A DNA stretch of 64,000 nt from Beijerinckiaceae bacterium (lineage in GTDB: Bacteria > Pseudomonadota > Alphaproteobacteria > Rhizobiales > Beijerinckiaceae), in the NCBI GenBank assembly GCA_947475995.1, contig CANJNI010000011.1:1-64000 (forward strand), in the 5' to 3' direction. Made by a program: the position numbers and the translations under genes. Positions 61,053-64,000 of this stretch are shown here, one piece after another; the first letter of the stretch is position 1; every line of letters starts with the position of its first letter. The notes under the pieces are model-generated. The model searched no databases. It was not told the DNA's origin and saw only the letters and a list, made by a program, of their open reading frames with translations.

Positions 61053-62102
61053 ATGAAACTGAAATCAGTTATCGCCGGTGTCGCGGCCCTTGTAGCCGCC
61101 TTTGGACTTACAGCAGAGGCGTCTGCGCAAAATGAGGCTCCCGCGTATACTGGACCTCGCACAGCTTTAAAACTGGGCGTGAGCGGGCGGCCTGACCAGG
61201 CGTTCTTGGAACTCGCGATCCGTCGCGGTTACTTTGCCCGTCAGGGTATAGATATTGAAACAGTGCCGGCGCAATCAGGCAACGACTTCATTGCGCCTTT
61301 GGCTCTCAATCAGCTGCAGGTTGCAAGCGGTTCCCCCAACGCTTCGCTTTTCAATGCCCTTAATCGCGGCGTTGATATTCGCATCGTTGGCGATTTTGCG
61401 CATCTTGGTCCCAAGGAAGACGGGCTGGTCTCAATCGTCGTGCGGAGCGACTTGCTGGATTCCGGCGCCGTTAAAAGCCCCGCTGATCTTAAGGGAAAGA
61501 CCGTCAGCCTGGGTACCGGTCGTGGGCAGGTGTCTTACATCGTAATGAATTCGGTTCTGGAAGAAGCGAAGATGTCCTGGAAGGACATCAATCTTCAGAA
61601 TGTTCCTTTCGGAGAAGCTATAAGCGCCTTTCGTAACAAGGCCATCGATGCCGCGTTCATGATCGAACCACTGATCGCTGCAACGGAGAAACAGAATATA
61701 GCGCGCATCTTGGTGCGCGGCGGAGCTGTAGAGTCCGGCGCGCATCTCTCTATTTTGCTTTATTCTCCTGAGTTCGCGAAACAGACGGATGTCGCCACCC
61801 GTTTCATGATTGCCTATCTCCAGGGCGCGCGTGACTACCGCGACGCGTTCTTTCTGAAGAAGGGACAGGACGAAGCTATCGCGATCTTGACGCAGCACCT
61901 GCCCATCAAGGACCCGGAAGTCTGGAAAAGCGCCTTCCCGCAATATACCGACGTGAACGGCGAGGTAAACGCTGCGGACATCAAGCGACAAGCCGAAATC
62001 TATCGGAAGCTGGGGGACGTGTCCGGAGCCATGCCCGATATCGACAAATATGTCGATCGGCGCTTTGCTGAAGGAGCCCTGAAGGTTCTGGGCAAACAAT
62101 GA
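61053..62102 (+). CDS. NitT/TauT-type ABC transporter substrate-binding protein (cassette B)
   Basis: 349 aa with GAGGGAGGG before the ATG and a Sec signal (VIAGVAALVAAFGLTAEASA). The mature NMT1-like part has LKLGVSGRPDQAFLELAIRR, ARQGIDIETVPAQSG and KTVSLGTGRGQVSYIVM. It overlaps the ATPase start by four bases. It is the receptor of a complete importer; the ligand is unknown. Confidence 0.9.
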   Translation: MKLKSVIAGVAALVAAFGLTAEASAQNEAPAYTGPRTALKLGVSGRPDQAFLELAIRRGYFARQGIDIETVPAQSGNDFIAPLALNQLQVASGSPNASLFNALNRGVDIRIVGDFAHLGPKEDGLVSIVVRSDLLDSGAVKSPADLKGKTVSLGTGRGQVSYIVMNSVLEEAKMSWKDINLQNVPFGEAISAFRNKAIDAAFMIEPLIAATEKQNIARILVRGGAVESGAHLSILLYSPEFAKQTDVATRFMIAYLQGARDYRDAFFLKKGQDEAIAILTQHLPIKDPEVWKSAFPQYTDVNGEVNAADIKRQAEIYRKLGDVSGAMPDIDKYVDRRFAEGALKVLGKQ

Positions 62103-62965
62103 ACGCTCCTGTGCATGCAAAGAGCGCATCAGATAATACGCCGTCGCAATCTGGCGACGGCGAACGTCCGATCAAAATACGCATTCGAGGTTTGAGAAAG
62201 CGTTTCCAGGCGCGTGGCGTAACTGTGGACGCTCTTATGGGCATTGATGTGGACATTCGGGAGGGGGAGTTCTTTTCCATCGTTGGTCCGTCGGGATGTG
62301 GCAAGACGACGCTATTAAGAATCGTCGCAGGCCTCGAAACCAAATCTGGTGGTCGGATTGAAGTTCTCAGATCAGCCGATTCTCGATCACGCGGCCCACT
62401 CGGAAGCATGGTCTTCCAGGAGCAAAGTATTTTCCCGTGGATGAGCGTGCGCGACAACGTCGCCTTCGGTCTAAAGGCGAGAGGAGTCGACAAATCCACC
62501 AGGCTCGCCATCGCGGATAATTTCATCGAAAAGGTCGGCCTTCACGGGTTCGGGCAGGCTTACCCGCACCAGCTTTCTGGCGGGATGAAACAGCGAGTTT
62601 CAATCGCGCGCGCCTTGGCTAATGACCCGGAAATCCTGCTCATGGACGAGCCTTTTGGGGCCCTCGATGAACAGACAAAACTGGTTTTACAGGAAGAGCT
62701 GCTTCGCATCTGGGAAGAGACCCGCAAGACGGTGATTTACGTCACTCATTCAATCGATGAAGCTATCCTGCTTTCGGACCGGATTATGATCATGAGCGCC
62801 CGTCCGGGGAAGATCAAAGACATCATTGATGTGAGTTCTATTTTCCAGCGACCTCGCCATGTCGATGAAACAAAGTCGAGCGCCGAATTTGGGGTGCTTT
62901 TTTCCCGCGTCTGGGGAAATCTTCGGAATGAAGTCGGAAAAGACGACGCCGCACGGAGCGCATGA
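62099..62965 (+). CDS. ABC transporter ATP-binding protein (SsuB/TauB-like, cassette B)
   Basis: 288 aa with a 25-residue polar N-terminal extension. Walker A GPSGCGKTT (63-71), FQEQSIFPW, signature LSGGMKQR and Walker B ILLMDEPFGALDEQ are intact, with VTHSIDEAI as H-loop. It is the energy subunit of the cassette B importer. Confidence 0.94.
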   Translation: MNAPVHAKSASDNTPSQSGDGERPIKIRIRGLRKRFQARGVTVDALMGIDVDIREGEFFSIVGPSGCGKTTLLRIVAGLETKSGGRIEVLRSADSRSRGPLGSMVFQEQSIFPWMSVRDNVAFGLKARGVDKSTRLAIADNFIEKVGLHGFGQAYPHQLSGGMKQRVSIARALANDPEILLMDEPFGALDEQTKLVLQEELLRIWEETRKTVIYVTHSIDEAILLSDRIMIMSARPGKIKDIIDVSSIFQRPRHVDETKSSAEFGVLFSRVWGNLRNEVGKDDAARSA

Positions 62966-62968
62966 TCA

Positions 62969-63805
62969 ATGAATCAAACGGCTCTTCGCGAGGAACGGAT
63001 CGAAATCGGCGCAAACGACCGTCCAGAACGCGGCGTACTCGCTTTCTTTCAAGGCCGTTTTGGCATGCGGCTTCTCAGGATACTGTCGCCGATTTCCTTG
63101 ATCCTTATTTGGGAGCTTGCAGCCCGCATTGGCTATGTAGACACTCGCTTTTTTCCATCCCCGACCGGAATCCTGATCGTCGGCGAAAGAATGTTGGAAA
63201 CGGGGGAGTTATGGGGTCACATCTACATCAGCGGGAAACGGATACTCGCCGGTTTTCTGATCGGTGCGATCCCCGGCATCTTGCTGGGAATCGCCATGGG
63301 CCTTTGGGCTCCTGTGCGAGCAATCATAGAGCCGCTGATAGACGCAACATTCCCGATTCCGAAAATAGCGATCCTTCCCCTCTTCATCATGATCTTCGGG
63401 CTAGGTGAAGAAAGCAAATACGCAATCATAGCTACAGCGGTCATCTATCTGGTTCTGATCAACACGGCCGCAGGCGTTCGTAACATCGACAAAATCTACC
63501 TTGATGTCGGGAAAAATTTTAACGCCGGAAAAATACTCATCTTCACCGACATTGCATTGCCCGGCGCGCTGCCAATGATTCTCGCCGGCTTGAAGCTAGG
63601 TATGGGAGTCGCTCTGCTGGTCATCGTCTCAGCGGAATTCGTCGGAGCGAAAAGCGGCATTGGCTATCTGATCTGGACGTCTTGGCAGGTTTTCGAAGTT
63701 GAGAAGATGTATGTCGGGCTGGTCGTTTCGGCTCTATTGGGCATCGCGACTGCCGTTGTTTTGGATTGGGTCGAGCGTATTCTGGTTCCGTGGAAGCCAC
63801 GCTGA
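62969..63805 (+). CDS. ABC transporter permease (SsuC/TauC-like, cassette B)
   Basis: 278 aa, about six helices after a charged N-terminus. The EAA loop is DVGKNFNAGKILIFTDIALPGALPMIL. It completes the importer with the two genes before it (three-base gap to the ATPase). The next gene starts six bases later. Confidence 0.93.
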   Translation: MNQTALREERIEIGANDRPERGVLAFFQGRFGMRLLRILSPISLILIWELAARIGYVDTRFFPSPTGILIVGERMLETGELWGHIYISGKRILAGFLIGAIPGILLGIAMGLWAPVRAIIEPLIDATFPIPKIAILPLFIMIFGLGEESKYAIIATAVIYLVLINTAAGVRNIDKIYLDVGKNFNAGKILIFTDIALPGALPMILAGLKLGMGVALLVIVSAEFVGAKSGIGYLIWTSWQVFEVEKMYVGLVVSALLGIATAVVLDWVERILVPWKPR

Positions 63806-63811
63806 GGCCGC

Positions 63812-64000
63812 ATGAAAAAACGTCCCGCCCTGTCCTCCGCAGATGCCGCAGCGGTTGTTGCTGCCTGTAAAACGCGGGCGACGGAGCTGGGGCGGAACTG
63901 CACAGTTGCCGTAGTCGACGCAACGGGATTTCTTCTGCACCTGGAACGCCCCGATGTACTCGGGCCAATCAGCGCCGAAGCAGCGTTTCTGAAGGCTCGA
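63812..64000 (+). CDS. GlcG/HbpS-family protein, N-terminal part (runs off the window)
   Basis: 63 codons are visible, starting KKRPALSSADAAAVVAACKTRA and including CTVAVVDATGFLLHLERPD and LGPISAEAAFLKAR, the standard opening of the GlcG/HbpS (DUF336) family. Members are found in catabolic operons and may bind heme or small ligands. It is the next member of the cassette B operon, six bases after the permease. Confidence 0.85.
   Translation, partial: MKKRPALSSADAAAVVAACKTRATELGRNCTVAVVDATGFLLHLERPDVLGPISAEAAFLKAR

Noticed and set aside
1-64000. CRISPR arrays, rRNA, riboswitches
   Set aside because: No regularly spaced direct repeats, conserved rRNA words or known riboswitch cores were seen.

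Overview
The window is a GC-rich (about 60% or more by eye) bacterial stretch dominated by catabolic operons and solute importers. Orphan TctC-type receptors, Tat-exported proteins, a rhizobial-style Crp/Fnr regulator, PQQ-dependent alcohol oxidation and amidase pairs fit an alphaproteobacterium, probably a Hyphomicrobiales soil or methylotroph-like organism. This is inference from gene content only; there is no rRNA or marker gene here. I see no tRNA, rRNA or CRISPR array.

Layout. 1-381: fragment of an IS21-type istA. 381-4882: fumarylacetoacetase, an orphan TctC receptor (minus strand) and an AtzG-like/amidase pair. 5084-20900: a long catabolic run. It starts with cassette A (hydrolase, [2Fe-2S] ferredoxin, a 3-hydroxyanthranilate dioxygenase-like protein, two tandem receptors, ABC ATPase and permease, a dihydroxyphthalate-decarboxylase-like protein). 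It continues with a luciferase-like monooxygenase, a second hydrolase, an M24-fold protein, an ornithine-cyclodeaminase-like protein and a second, Fe3+/polyamine-type ABC importer whose ATPase lies on the opposite strand. 21197-27592: TctC receptor, amidohydrolase, MmgE/PrpD protein, a second AtzG/amidase pair and a racemase-like protein, which looks like an amide or N-heterocycle degradation locus. 27667-29960: Crp/Fnr regulator, small protein and D-2-hydroxyacid dehydrogenase. 30162-37066: CapA-like protein plus a complete oligopeptide ABC importer. 37067-39803: LysR, CDGSH, cupin and a split TPP decarboxylase. 40006-43589: cyanate-type ABC importer plus cyanase behind a near-perfect sigma-54 promoter, followed by a TauD-type dioxygenase. 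44654-46798: two more TctC receptors. 46937-54841: a periplasmic oxidation module (PQQ dehydrogenase, two family-3 binding proteins, ABC exporter, cytochrome c, Tat-exported intradiol-like protein, ferric-reductase-like membrane protein). 54850-58170: CPBP protease, then a non-coding region with four phased DnaA boxes beside an AT-rich stretch, then an AlpA / HTH-zinc / tyrosine integrase module. 58456-64000: cassette B (two more HAO-like proteins, Rieske ferredoxin, cytosolic TAXI-like protein, ABC importer, GlcG/HbpS start), which looks less GC-rich than the rest.

The most unusual content is the pair of cassettes A and B. Each combines HAO-family proteins that keep the rubredoxin-like double CxxC tail but have lost most canonical cupin ligands, a small [2Fe-2S] protein, a binding-protein-fold protein with no signal peptide, and a dedicated NitT/TauT-type ABC importer. 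Together they suggest an uncharacterised uptake-plus-oxidation pathway for a small (hetero)aromatic or carboxylated compound. The second point of interest is the phased DnaA-box array next to the integration module.
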